This document shows, piece by piece, positions 15,251-22,922 of a stretch of DNA of 38,792 nucleotides (position 1 is the stretch's first letter; the number at the start of each line of letters is the position of its first letter). A model generated the notes under the pieces. The model was given only the letters and a program-made list of their open reading frames with translations. It searched no databases and had not been told where the DNA came from. Location: assembly GCF_001598355.1 (NCBI RefSeq), contig NZ_BCYU01000043.1, positions 1 through 38,792 of the forward strand. The letters are read 5' to 3'. The DNA is from Sphingomonas asaccharolytica NBRC 15499 (GTDB lineage Bacteria; Pseudomonadota; Alphaproteobacteria; Sphingomonadales; Sphingomonadaceae). The position numbers were made by a program, and so were the translations under genes.

Positions 15251-16396
15251 ATGGCGCTCGACGCCGAAACCTTCGACGCATTGATCGACACCATCCGCCG
15301 CTTCGTGGCCGAGCGGCTGCGACCCCTGGAAGCCGATGTGGAAGCGCAGGACGCCATTCCGGACGACGTCACCCAGGAAATGAAGGCGATGGGCCTGTTC
15401 GGCCTGTCGATCGCGGAGGAATATGGCGGCCTCGGCCTGACCATGCTCGAAGAGGTAAAGGTCGCGATCGAGCTCGGCCGCACTACCCCGGCGTTCCGCT
15501 CGAGCTTCGGCACCAATGTCGGCATCGGCAGCCAGGGACTCGTGATGGCAGGCAGTCCTGAGCAGAAAGCCGAGTGGCTGCCCAAAATCGCGAGCGGCGA
15601 GATCATCACCAGCTTCGCGCTGACCGAACCCGATGTCGGCTCCGATTCGGGCGCGGTGAAGACCAAGGCGGTGTGGGATGGCCAAGCCTATCGCCTGTCG
15701 GGCACCAAGCGCTTCATCACCAATGCCGACAAGGCCGACCTGTTCACCGTCATGGCCCGCACCGGCGACGAACCCGGCGGGCGCGGCGTCTCCGCCTTTC
15801 TGGTGCCGCGCGACCTTGCTGGGGTTTCGATCGGCGAATCCGAGAAGAAAATGGGACAGAAAGGCGCGAAAGTTGCCGACGTCATCTTCGACGAGGTCGT
15901 GGTGCCGGTCGAGAACCGGCTCGGCGCCGAAGGCGAGGGTTTCAAGATCGCGATGCGCGTGCTCGACCGCGGACGGCTGCATATCTCGGCGGTCTGCGTA
16001 GGGGTCGCCGAACGGCTGATCGCCGATTGCGTGGCCTATGCCAGCGAGCGCAAGCAATTCGGCAAGCCGATCGCCGAGCATCAATTAATCCAGGCGATGA
16101 TCGCCGATTCGAAGACCGAAGCGCTCGCCGCGCGCGCTTTGGTGCTCGAGACGGCGGCGGCCAAGGACGAAGGCAAGGACGTCGTGATGGAATCCGCCGC
16201 GGCAAAATATTTCGCCAGCGAGATGGTCGGCCGCGTCGCCGATCGCGCGGTGCAGATATATGGCGGCGCCGGTTATATCGCCGATTACGGCATCGAACGA
16301 CTGTACCGCGACGTCCGCCTGTTCCGCATTTACGAAGGCACTAGCCAGATCCAGCAGCTCATCATCGCGCGGGAAACGCTGAAGCGCGGGGGGTGA
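15251..16396 (+). CDS. Acyl-CoA dehydrogenase
   Basis: The 381-residue flavoprotein would oxidise an acyl-CoA to the 2-enoyl-CoA and pass electrons to ETF. Residues 1-115 form the N-terminal helical domain. FALTEPDVGSDSGAVKTKA and GTKRFITNADKADLFTVMAR form the FAD/substrate beta domain. The C-terminal domain has DRGRLHISAVCVGVAERL and QIYGGAGYIADYGIERLYRDVRLFRIYEGT. Glu362 in YEGT is at the position of the catalytic base in medium- and short-chain enzymes. GGGAGAGG stands before ATG 15251. Divergent from the SDR/GPH operon and followed by another SDR, it suggests beta-oxidation-like breakdown of an imported compound. Chain length or branch specificity cannot be read. Confidence 0.93.
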   Translation: MALDAETFDALIDTIRRFVAERLRPLEADVEAQDAIPDDVTQEMKAMGLFGLSIAEEYGGLGLTMLEEVKVAIELGRTTPAFRSSFGTNVGIGSQGLVMAGSPEQKAEWLPKIASGEIITSFALTEPDVGSDSGAVKTKAVWDGQAYRLSGTKRFITNADKADLFTVMARTGDEPGGRGVSAFLVPRDLAGVSIGESEKKMGQKGAKVADVIFDEVVVPVENRLGAEGEGFKIAMRVLDRGRLHISAVCVGVAERLIADCVAYASERKQFGKPIAEHQLIQAMIADSKTEALAARALVLETAAAKDEGKDVVMESAAAKYFASEMVGRVADRAVQIYGGAGYIADYGIERLYRDVRLFRIYEGTSQIQQLIIARETLKRGG

Positions 16397-16416
16397 ACGG
16401 ACGAACGAACTAGCCC

Positions 16417-16504
16417 GTCACCCCAGCGAAAGCTGGGGCCTCGAGCGACGGCGCGGTGACGGCGCCCCTAAGCGGCGCGAGATCCCAGCTTTCGCTGGGA
16501 TGAC
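16417..16504. repeat. Intergenic palindromic repeat (CCCAGC/GCTGGG family)
   Basis: Two 26-nt arms (16417-16442 and 16479-16504) are inverted copies with three mismatches. Each arm folds into its own hairpin around GCGAAAGC or its complement. The centre is a GC-rich spacer. This is the same design as the element at 11917 with different core bases. It lies between the acyl-CoA dehydrogenase and the next SDR on the same strand, and could attenuate transcription between them. Confidence 0.8.
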
Positions 16505-16530
16505 GGTATTTAGAAAATGGGAGCAGATAG

Positions 16531-17319
16531 ATGGACACCAGCAAGTTCTTCAGCCTCGAGGGGCGCGTCGCGCTGATCACCGGGGGATCGCGCGGCATCG
16601 GCAAGATGATCGCCGCGGGCTATATCGCGCAGGGCGCCAAGGTGTACATCTCCTCGCGCAAGGCGCCGGCCTGCGAGGAAACCGCCGCCGAACTCGGCCC
16701 GAACTGCATTCCGTTGCCGATGGACGTCTCGACCGTCGACGGTTGCAAGGCGCTCGCCGCCAAGCTGGCCGAGCATGAGGATCATCTCGACATCCTCGTC
16801 AACAATGCCGGCGCCGCCTGGGGCGTGCCGTTCGAGGAATTCCCCGAGAGCGGCTGGGACAAGGTGATGGACCTGAACGTCAAATCGCCATTCTTCCTGA
16901 CCCAGGCGCTGCACGGCCTGCTCAAGGCGCAGGCGAGCTACGACAAGCCGAGCAAGGTCATCAACATCACCTCGATCGACGGGCTGCGGCTCAATCCGTG
17001 GGAGACGTACAGCTATCACGCCTCCAAGGCGGCGCTGATCTATCTCACCAAGCGGATGGCGGCGCGGCTGATCAAGGACGCGATCATCGTCACCAGCCTG
17101 GCCCCCGGCGCCTTCGCCAGCGAGATGAACCGCGCCGCGCGCGATCACGGCGACGAGGTCGCCAAGAACATTCCGATGCGCCGTATCGGCACCGACGAGG
17201 ACATGGCCGGCGCCGCGATCTTCCTCGCCAGCCGCGCCTCGGACTATGTCGTCGGCGATACTTTGGTGGTCGACGGCGGCCTGGTCAACGCGGCGCTGGG
17301 CACGTCGATCGACGCTTAG
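16531..17319 (+). CDS. Short-chain dehydrogenase/reductase (RhlG/FabG-like)
   Basis: A 262-residue classical SDR. TGGSRGIGKMIAAGY binds NAD(P), and SSRK after beta-2 suggests NADP(H) through the Arg-Lys pair. NNAGAAWG, the Ser in NITSIDG and the Tyr-Lys pair in YSYHASKAALIYLTKRMA complete the active site. SLEGRVALITGGSRGIG and APGAFASEMN resemble 3-oxoacyl reductase-like enzymes of the RhlG group, but function inside the cluster (for example a hydroxyacyl-CoA step) is a guess. Start ATG 16531 has GGGAGC 6 nt upstream. It is followed by a repeat-type hairpin that fits exactly between its stop and the convergent protease gene. Confidence 0.92.
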   Translation: MDTSKFFSLEGRVALITGGSRGIGKMIAAGYIAQGAKVYISSRKAPACEETAAELGPNCIPLPMDVSTVDGCKALAAKLAEHEDHLDILVNNAGAAWGVPFEEFPESGWDKVMDLNVKSPFFLTQALHGLLKAQASYDKPSKVINITSIDGLRLNPWETYSYHASKAALIYLTKRMAARLIKDAIIVTSLAPGAFASEMNRAARDHGDEVAKNIPMRRIGTDEDMAGAAIFLASRASDYVVGDTLVVDGGLVNAALGTSIDA

Positions 17320-17321
17320 AT

Positions 17322-17342
17322 CCCTCTCCCACAGGGAGAGGG
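17322..17342. terminator. Repeat-derived hairpin between convergent genes
   Basis: CCCTCTCCC (17322-17330) and GGGAGAGGG (17334-17342) pair perfectly around ACA. It begins 2 nt after the SDR stop and ends directly against the protease stop codon on the other strand. It has the same core as 54-74. Its position suits a bidirectional terminator, though there is no T-run. Confidence 0.6.
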
Positions 17343-17981
17343 TTAGGAGATCATAGCGGCACCATTCGCATTCTGCGGATGGTTCGGCGTCAAAATCAGC
17401 GTCCGCCCCTCCACCCGCCAGCTCTTGAGCCGCGACAGGAAATTCATCCCGATCACGTCCATGTCGCCGAACGCCGGCGAGCTCACGACGGGGAGATCGC
17501 GCGCGACGATGTTGCCGATGCGCAATTCGGGCACGGTCGCGGTATCGGCGCGGACCGATCCATTGGCGGTCTGGATGATCATCGGGAACGGGCTCGGGCT
17601 GAGCCGCAGCCCCGCCGCTTCGACGGTATCGGTCGACAGAGCGGTCACCGTCGCGCCGCTGTCGACCAGCATCTTGCGCTCGACCTGGCCGAACCGGACG
17701 GTCACCCAGAAATGGCCATCATCGGCCATCGGCACGCGCATTTCCTTGCCGACGACCTGTTGCCCGTCCTCAAGGTGCAGGATCTTGGCGACCCGCGCGA
17801 ACATCGGATCGAACCGCCCGCGCTCGCCGACCAGCATCACGATCAGACCAAGCGAGACGACCAGCGCTGTCATCGACAACAGGCGCCCGACCACGCGGAA
17901 TCGCCGCGCCAGCACCATCAAGACGATCACCCCGCCGATCAGCAGGTAGAGCGGCACCGAACCGCCGAAAGCATCAGCCAT
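17343..17981 (-). CDS. Membrane-anchored retropepsin-like aspartic protease (clan AA)
   Basis: The 212-residue protein has two N-terminal transmembrane helices (about 9-25 and 37-52) and then a single retropepsin-like domain. The active-site triplet is VDSGAT with Asp107, preceded by FWVTVRFGQVERKMLVDSGA. A second conserved region is GNIVARDLPVVSSPAFGDMDVIGMNFLSRLKSW. The layout fits the TIGR02281-type clan AA proteases of proteobacteria, which work as dimers, probably facing the periplasm. ATG 17981 is preferred because GGCAGG stands 8 nt before it; in-frame starts at 18026 (ATG) and 18044 (GTG) would add 15-21 residues. Natural substrate unknown. Confidence 0.85.
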   Translation of the reverse strand: MADAFGGSVPLYLLIGGVIVLMVLARRFRVVGRLLSMTALVVSLGLIVMLVGERGRFDPMFARVAKILHLEDGQQVVGKEMRVPMADDGHFWVTVRFGQVERKMLVDSGATVTALSTDTVEAAGLRLSPSPFPMIIQTANGSVRADTATVPELRIGNIVARDLPVVSSPAFGDMDVIGMNFLSRLKSWRVEGRTLILTPNHPQNANGAAMIS

Positions 17982-18077
17982 GCGCGTCACCTGCCATGCG
18001 ACAGATGTATGATAGCTGAGCGCCATGTCCAGCGCAGCCCTCACGCGACGCGGTTGGGTGAGGCCGCCGATCCGAAA

Positions 18078-18410
18078 TCAGGGCGCGCTGCCGCGCACCT
18101 TTGCTTCGCGGCGCGCCAGCGCATAGGCGCGACGCATGTCGCGCGTCATCCCGCTCATCGCCCATGACCGCGCCATATCGGGGCAGTAGCTCGGATCCTC
18201 GCGCGACTCGTACGGCGTGATCTCGGCCCCGTGAACTGTGCAAAACCGCTGCGTCGCATCGACCACGCGTTGGCGCAGCTCGGCCCGGCCCGATGGCGTG
18301 TCGGTCACGACATCCGCGACCCGGACGCTCAAGCGCGGCTCGCTGCTCAGCGCCGGTCGATCGACGCAAGCGCCAAGCAGGATTGCGACGGCATAGAAAG
18401 TGAATCGCAT
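18078..18410 (-). CDS. UrcA-like small secreted protein or lipoprotein
   Basis: This 110-residue protein has a short signal (MRFTFYAVAILLGAC) with a possible lipobox LGAC, Cys15. The rest contains VRVADVVTDTPSGRAELRQRVVDATQRFC, which matches the UrcA pattern: a valine-rich strand, a (D/S)-x-x-GRA-x-L helix, and a helix ending in Cys. A second Cys follows in SYCPDM. UrcA-family proteins are common in Sphingomonadales and Caulobacterales; their function is not established. It lies 97 nt upstream of the protease gene on the same strand, with no overlap. Assignment rests on pattern only. Confidence 0.7.
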   Translation of the reverse strand: MRFTFYAVAILLGACVDRPALSSEPRLSVRVADVVTDTPSGRAELRQRVVDATQRFCTVHGAEITPYESREDPSYCPDMARSWAMSGMTRDMRRAYALARREAKVRGSAP

Positions 18411-18490
18411 GCGTACCTCCGATAATTGGGCAAGCCGGTCCCGTGGCGCGGAATCGCGCTTGCCGTTGCTGGGATGGATGATGGCGGCGG

Positions 18491-20029
18491 CTAGCCGCCG
18501 GTCAGCTTCTTCACTTGTTCGTCGATAGTGGCCGCACGAGCGCGGAGATTGCGCGCGTTCGACAAAAGGGCCTCGCGCGTACCGGGCTCCTGTCCCGGAT
18601 CATTGGCCTGGCGCTCGAGTTCCTCGGCACTCGAGCGGAACCCGTCGGCCGCGCCGCGCATGCCCTCGATCCTGCCCTTGCGCGCCTCCTCCGCGCCGCG
18701 GCGCGCTTCCGCCACGCCTTCGTCCTCGGGCGCGCCGCCGATCAAGGAGATGCCGTCAGGGCCCCTGATCACCTGCGCGCCGGTCCGTCCGATGATCCTA
18801 GCGGCGGCCGGCGAAACCTCTACCAAGGGTCTGACCACCGCCGCGGGGCGCGGGTCCGGGATGGCGCTCGGCACCGGATGCGGCAAGGACAGGGTCGCCT
18901 TTAACCCGCCACCCAGCGATTTCAGCGCCGAGCCCGCGGATCGGCCTGCACTCTTGACCGCAGCCGACCAGGACGAGGCTGTCGGGTCGGCGCTGGCCGG
19001 GCGTTGCGGATCGGGCACGGGCGGCGGCGGAGGCAGCGGCGCGTCGGGCGCGGATGGAAGCGGTGCGACCGCTATCGCCCTGACGATCCGCGCCGCGGCC
19101 AGCGGTCCAGCAACGCCGAGCGAGACGAGCAGCAGGGCCGCCGGCACCAGCGGTCGCATGCGCCGCCCGGTGCCGCCGTCCAGCGCCGTCGTGATGCGGC
19201 GGGCGAGCGCGGTCCGGGTGAAGGCCATGCCGTTGGCTTCGCGATGCACGAGCCCACCGCCCGCGACCACGAGCAACGCCTCGGCATAATCGTAGCGATC
19301 GATCCGGCCCAGCGCATCGGCATCGGCGGCGAGCTCGGACGCGCGTGCCAGTTCGCGGGCGATCAACCATGCCAGCGGATTGAACCAGAACAATGCCGTC
19401 ACGACGCGGGCGGCGACCAGCCCCAGCCAGTCGAAGCGGCGGATATGCGCCAGTTCGTGCGCGATCACCGCGTCGGCCTGGTCGGGCAAGTCGTGCGTCA
19501 CCGGGCCGATCAGGATCCAGGCGGGCGTGATCCCCCAACTGAGCGGCGTGACCGCACGGGGCGACACCAATAGGCGGAGCGGCCGGCCGATCCCGACGGC
19601 CTCTCGATCGAGCGTCCGCTGCCAGTGCGGGTCGAGTGGCGCCCGCGCCTCGCGCGTCCATCGCAACAATGTCCAAACCCCGGCGACGAACCGCAGCAAC
19701 AGGGCCGCGACTCCGGCGCCGTAGAGCATCAGGATGACGTCCGTCCCGCCGCCCCCCGCCGCACGCACCGGAGCTGCCGCCGCGGCCATTACCGGCGGAG
19801 GGGTCGGCGCCTCGGCCACGGGTGCGCCGGGAAGCGCGGGCAGCCACGCAAGATCGAGCGCCGGCAGCAGGCGCGCGAAAAACGGCAAGGCGAGCAACGC
19901 CAGCAACGCCGCCTGGAGCAACGCGGCACGCTCCGCTGCAGGCCGGTGACGCATCGCGGCATGCGCGAGCAACGTGAGGCCGGCGATCAGCGCCGACTTC
20001 CAGCCGAGGTCGACAAGCAATGCGAACAT
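18491..20029 (-). CDS. M56-family (BlaR1-like) membrane metallopeptidase
   Basis: The 512-residue protein is the partner of the BlaI-type repressor encoded just upstream. Several transmembrane helices occupy residues 5-60, 95-125 and 200-225. The zinc site HELAH (His191, Glu192, His195) is followed by a downstream Glu-rich helix (ELARASELAADADAL). Unlike BlaR1 of staphylococci, no penicillin-binding sensor domain follows. Instead a proline-rich stretch leads to a long charged, probably coiled-coil segment (about residues 430-510). It presumably senses an envelope signal and cleaves or triggers loss of the repressor. ATG 20029 shares a base with the repressor TGA (TGATG). No beta-lactamase is nearby. 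Confidence 0.9.
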   Translation of the reverse strand: MFALLVDLGWKSALIAGLTLLAHAAMRHRPAAERAALLQAALLALLALPFFARLLPALDLAWLPALPGAPVAEAPTPPPVMAAAAAPVRAAGGGGTDVILMLYGAGVAALLLRFVAGVWTLLRWTREARAPLDPHWQRTLDREAVGIGRPLRLLVSPRAVTPLSWGITPAWILIGPVTHDLPDQADAVIAHELAHIRRFDWLGLVAARVVTALFWFNPLAWLIARELARASELAADADALGRIDRYDYAEALLVVAGGGLVHREANGMAFTRTALARRITTALDGGTGRRMRPLVPAALLLVSLGVAGPLAAARIVRAIAVAPLPSAPDAPLPPPPPVPDPQRPASADPTASSWSAAVKSAGRSAGSALKSLGGGLKATLSLPHPVPSAIPDPRPAAVVRPLVEVSPAAARIIGRTGAQVIRGPDGISLIGGAPEDEGVAEARRGAEEARKGRIEGMRGAADGFRSSAEELERQANDPGQEPGTREALLSNARNLRARAATIDEQVKKLTGG

Positions 20030-20403
20030 CACTTCGCCCCCTTTCGTGCCTGGTCGATCATGCGCTGCAACGCGTCGATCTCGTCGGACCCCAGCCGCGG
20101 CTCCATGCCGAGCAAGGCGGTCGCGGCGCTCGCCGCCGATCCATGGAAGAAGGTCTGGACCAACCGCTGCAGCGCATTCTCTGCGACCGTGTCGGTCCGC
20201 GCCGCCGGCGCATAGACATAGGCCTGATTCTCGGTGCGATGCGCGATCAGGCCCTTGGCCACCAGCCGCGCGAGCAAGGCGCGCACCGCCGAATCGCTCG
20301 GCGGATCGGTCATCGCGCCGCGGATCGCGGCGGCGGTGCCCTCTCCCAGCCCGCACAGGATCTCGAAAATCTCGCGCTCGCGGCGCGGCAGCGAATCAAT
20401 CAT
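20029..20403 (-). CDS. BlaI/MecI-family transcriptional repressor
   Basis: A 124-residue repressor with an N-terminal winged helix (about residues 3-72: LPRREREIFEILCGLGEGTAAAI..., then SDSAVRALLARLVAKGLIAHRTENQAYVYAP) and a C-terminal dimerisation helix bundle. It should bind the perfect 34-bp palindrome directly upstream and repress itself and the M56 peptidase gene. ATG 20403 follows AGGAGG (20414-20409) with 5 nt spacing; a GTG directly before it (20406) is also in frame. The pair is a self-contained signalling unit. The regulon beyond this operon is not visible. Confidence 0.93.
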   Translation of the reverse strand: MIDSLPRREREIFEILCGLGEGTAAAIRGAMTDPPSDSAVRALLARLVAKGLIAHRTENQAYVYAPAARTDTVAENALQRLVQTFFHGSAASAATALLGMEPRLGSDEIDALQRMIDQARKGAK

Positions 20404-20412
20404 CACAACCTC

Positions 20413-20446
20413 CTGCTACGTTTGTAGCATGCTACAAACGTAGCAG
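20413..20446. promoter_or_regulatory. 34-bp perfect palindrome, probable BlaI-type operator
   Basis: Positions 20413-20446 read the same on both strands over all 34 bases. Inside are two adjacent dyads, GCTAC-GTTT-GTAGC (20415-20428) and GCTAC-AAAC-GTAGC (20431-20444), separated by AT. BlaI/MecI repressors bind TACA/TGTA-containing dyads as dimers, so this could hold two dimers. It overlaps the first bases of the blaI-type ribosome binding site, consistent with autorepression. Confidence 0.85.
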
Positions 20447-20477
20447 CAAGAGCTGCACCGTTCGAAGGAGATTTAGA

Positions 20478-22736
20478 TCAGCGAGCGACCCCACCAGCGG
20501 CGAGTACCGCCAGCGTAACCAGCTCGCTCGCGGTCGAGGTCATCGGCGCGATCTGGACCGGCTTTTCCAGCCCGACCAGCATCGGCCCGATCACCGCGTC
20601 GCCGCCGAGTTCGCGCAGCAATTTGGCCGAAATATTGGCCGATTGCAGCCCGGGCATGATCAGGACATTGGCCGGCCCCGACAGCCGGGCGAACGGATAA
20701 TTCGCCAATTGGCGCGGGTTAAGCGCGACATCGGGCGCCATCTCGCCTTCATATTCGAAGCTCACCTGGCGCTGATCGAGCACGCCCACCGCGGCACGCA
20801 GATTCTCGAGCCAGCGTCCCTCGGGATTGCCGAAGGTCGAATAGCTCAGGAACGCGACGCGCGGTTCGTGGCCCATGCGGCGTGCGACGGCCGCGGTCTG
20901 CTCGGCGATGTCGGCGAGTTCTTCGGCGCTGGGGCGCTCGTTGATCGTGGTATCGGCCATGAACACGGTGTGCGTCTGGCCGACCATGACATGGATGCCG
21001 AATGCGGTCCGCCCGGCCTCGATGTCAATCACCTTGCGCACTTCGCGCATCGTCTGGGCATAAGTCCGCGTGACGCCGGTGATCATCGCATCGGCCTCGC
21101 CGAGCTGGAGCAGGACGGCGCCGAAGATGTTGCGGTCCTGATTGATCATCCGCTCGCAATCGCGACGCAGATAGCCGCGACGCTGGAGCCGCTGATAAAG
21201 GAAGTCGACCATCCGCGGCACCAGGGCCGAAGTGCGGCTGTTATGGACCTCGTAACTCTCGACGTCCTTGACGCCGAGCGCACGCAGCCGGTCGTGGACG
21301 TCGTCGCGACCAACCAGCACCGGCGTGCCGTAACCGCCCTCGCGGAACGCCACCGCGGCGCGCAGTACGACTTCCTCTTCGCCTTCCGCGAACAGCACGC
21401 GTTTGGGTTGTGCGCGGGCACCTTCATAGGCCTGGGCGAGCACGCCGGTGGTCGGGTTGAGCCGGCCGCGCAGCTGCTGGCGATAGGCCGCCATGTCGAG
21501 GATCGGCTTGGTCGCGACTCCCGAATCCATCGCCGCCTTGGCGACAGCGGCGGGGACCAATTCCATCAACCGCGGATCGAACGGCGCCGGGATGATATAG
21601 TCGGGGCCGAACGTATGGCGCACGCCATAAGCGACGGCGACTTCCTCGGGCACCGCCTCACGCGCCAGTTCGGCGATCGCATGCGCGGCGGCGATCTTCA
21701 TTTCCTCGTTGATCCCGGTCGCGCGTACGTCGAGCGCGCCGCGGAAGATGAACGGAAAGCCGATCACGTTGTTGACCTGGTTGGGATAATCGGATCGGCC
21801 GGTCGCGATGATCGCGTCGGGGCGCGCTTCCTTGGCCAGTTCGGGACGGATTTCGGGCTCGGGATTGGCCATCGCGAAGATGATCGGAGCCTTGGCCATG
21901 TTCCTGACCATCTCGGGCTTGAGCGCGCCCGCCGCCGACAGGCCGAGGAAGACGTCGGCGCCTTGCAGCGCGTCTTCCAGGGTCCGTTTCTCGGTATCGA
22001 CGGCATGCGCCGATTGCCATTGATTGACCTTATCGCGGCCCTTGTAGATCACGCCCGAGCGGTCGCACATGATGACATTGTCCGGCCGCACGCCCATCGC
22101 CTTGATCAACTCGGTGCAGGCGATCGCCGCCGCCCCCGCGCCGTTGACCGCGACCTTGATGTCCGAAAGGTGCCGCCCGGTCAGCAGGCAGGCGTTGATC
22201 AGGCCCGCCGCGGTGATGATCGCGGTGCCGTGCTGGTCGTCATGGAAGACCGGGATGTTCATCCGCTCGCGCAGGGTCTGCTCGATGATGAAGCATTCGG
22301 GCGCCTTGATGTCCTCGAGGTTGATGCCGCCGAAGCTCGGCTCGATCAGCTCGACCGCGTCGATGATGCGGTTCACATCCTCGGTCTTGAGTTCGATATC
22401 GATCGCATCGACATCGGCGAACCGCTTGAAGAGGACCGCCTTGCCTTCCATCACCGGCTTGGAGGCTAAGGCGCCGAGATTGCCCATGCCCAGGATCGCG
22501 GTGCCGTTCGAGATGACCGCGACCAGATTGCCCTTGGCGGTATAATCATAGGCGGTCGCGGGGTCGTCGGCGATCGCTTGCACCGGAATGGCCACGCCGG
22601 GCGAATAGGCCAGCGCCAGGTCGCGCTGCGTCGTCAGCGGTTTCGACGCGATGATCTCGATCTTGCCGGGCCGCCCCTCCGAATGGAACAGCAATGCTTC
22701 GCGGTCGGAAAATTGCACGGAAGATTCGTCGGCCAT
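20478..22736 (-). CDS. maeB: NADP-dependent malic enzyme with phosphotransacetylase-like domain (MaeB)
   Basis: MaeB decarboxylates malate to pyruvate with NADP+. The 752-residue length is right for the two-domain type. Residues ~1-420 are the malic enzyme part, with ALAYSPGVA, NLVAVISNGTAILGMGNLG, the metal/catalytic region FHDDQHGTAI and the NADP site VAVNGAGAAAIA. Residues ~430-752 form a Pta-like domain that is regulatory (acetyl-CoA sensing) in studied homologues. ATG 22736 begins MADESSVQFSDREALLFHSEG and has GAGAGGA upstream; the upstream open frame has no family likeness. It is a single gene divergent from mutS. Confidence 0.96.
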   Translation of the reverse strand: MADESSVQFSDREALLFHSEGRPGKIEIIASKPLTTQRDLALAYSPGVAIPVQAIADDPATAYDYTAKGNLVAVISNGTAILGMGNLGALASKPVMEGKAVLFKRFADVDAIDIELKTEDVNRIIDAVELIEPSFGGINLEDIKAPECFIIEQTLRERMNIPVFHDDQHGTAIITAAGLINACLLTGRHLSDIKVAVNGAGAAAIACTELIKAMGVRPDNVIMCDRSGVIYKGRDKVNQWQSAHAVDTEKRTLEDALQGADVFLGLSAAGALKPEMVRNMAKAPIIFAMANPEPEIRPELAKEARPDAIIATGRSDYPNQVNNVIGFPFIFRGALDVRATGINEEMKIAAAHAIAELAREAVPEEVAVAYGVRHTFGPDYIIPAPFDPRLMELVPAAVAKAAMDSGVATKPILDMAAYRQQLRGRLNPTTGVLAQAYEGARAQPKRVLFAEGEEEVVLRAAVAFREGGYGTPVLVGRDDVHDRLRALGVKDVESYEVHNSRTSALVPRMVDFLYQRLQRRGYLRRDCERMINQDRNIFGAVLLQLGEADAMITGVTRTYAQTMREVRKVIDIEAGRTAFGIHVMVGQTHTVFMADTTINERPSAEELADIAEQTAAVARRMGHEPRVAFLSYSTFGNPEGRWLENLRAAVGVLDQRQVSFEYEGEMAPDVALNPRQLANYPFARLSGPANVLIMPGLQSANISAKLLRELGGDAVIGPMLVGLEKPVQIAPMTSTASELVTLAVLAAGGVAR

Positions 22737-22857
22737 CCTGGTCCTCTCTGTTCCGCTCGTCTTTAGGTGCGCGTCGGGGAGAAGGAAACCGGCTTGCGGA
22801 CCCTTGATGTACTTTTGCCGACAAGGATGCTCCGCCCGCCTGGCGGAAATCCGCACA

Positions 22858-22874
22858 CTTTACCCACAGTAAAG
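22858..22874. promoter_or_regulatory. Small dyad in the maeB-mutS divergent gap
   Basis: CTTTAC (22858-22863) and GTAAAG (22869-22874) are perfect complements across CCACA. It lies 49 nt before the mutS ATG in the 186-bp divergent region and could be a regulator site. No strong -10/-35 pair was recognised nearby. Confidence 0.3.
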
Positions 22875-22922
22875 GGCAAAAGCGGGATTTGCGCCGCAGA
22901 TCGGCTGGGCTAACCGACGCCA

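Noticed and set aside
11917..16504. Paired palindromes at 11917 and 16417 considered as ends of a mobile element
   Set aside because: Their core sequences differ, each is complete by itself, and no transposase lies between; they are separate dispersed repeats.
19974..22469. Long open frame on + opposite maeB and the M56 gene (831 codons)
   Set aside because: It is the antisense shadow of high-GC genes; the opposite strand encodes clear MaeB and M56 motifs, and the + product has no family-like sequence.
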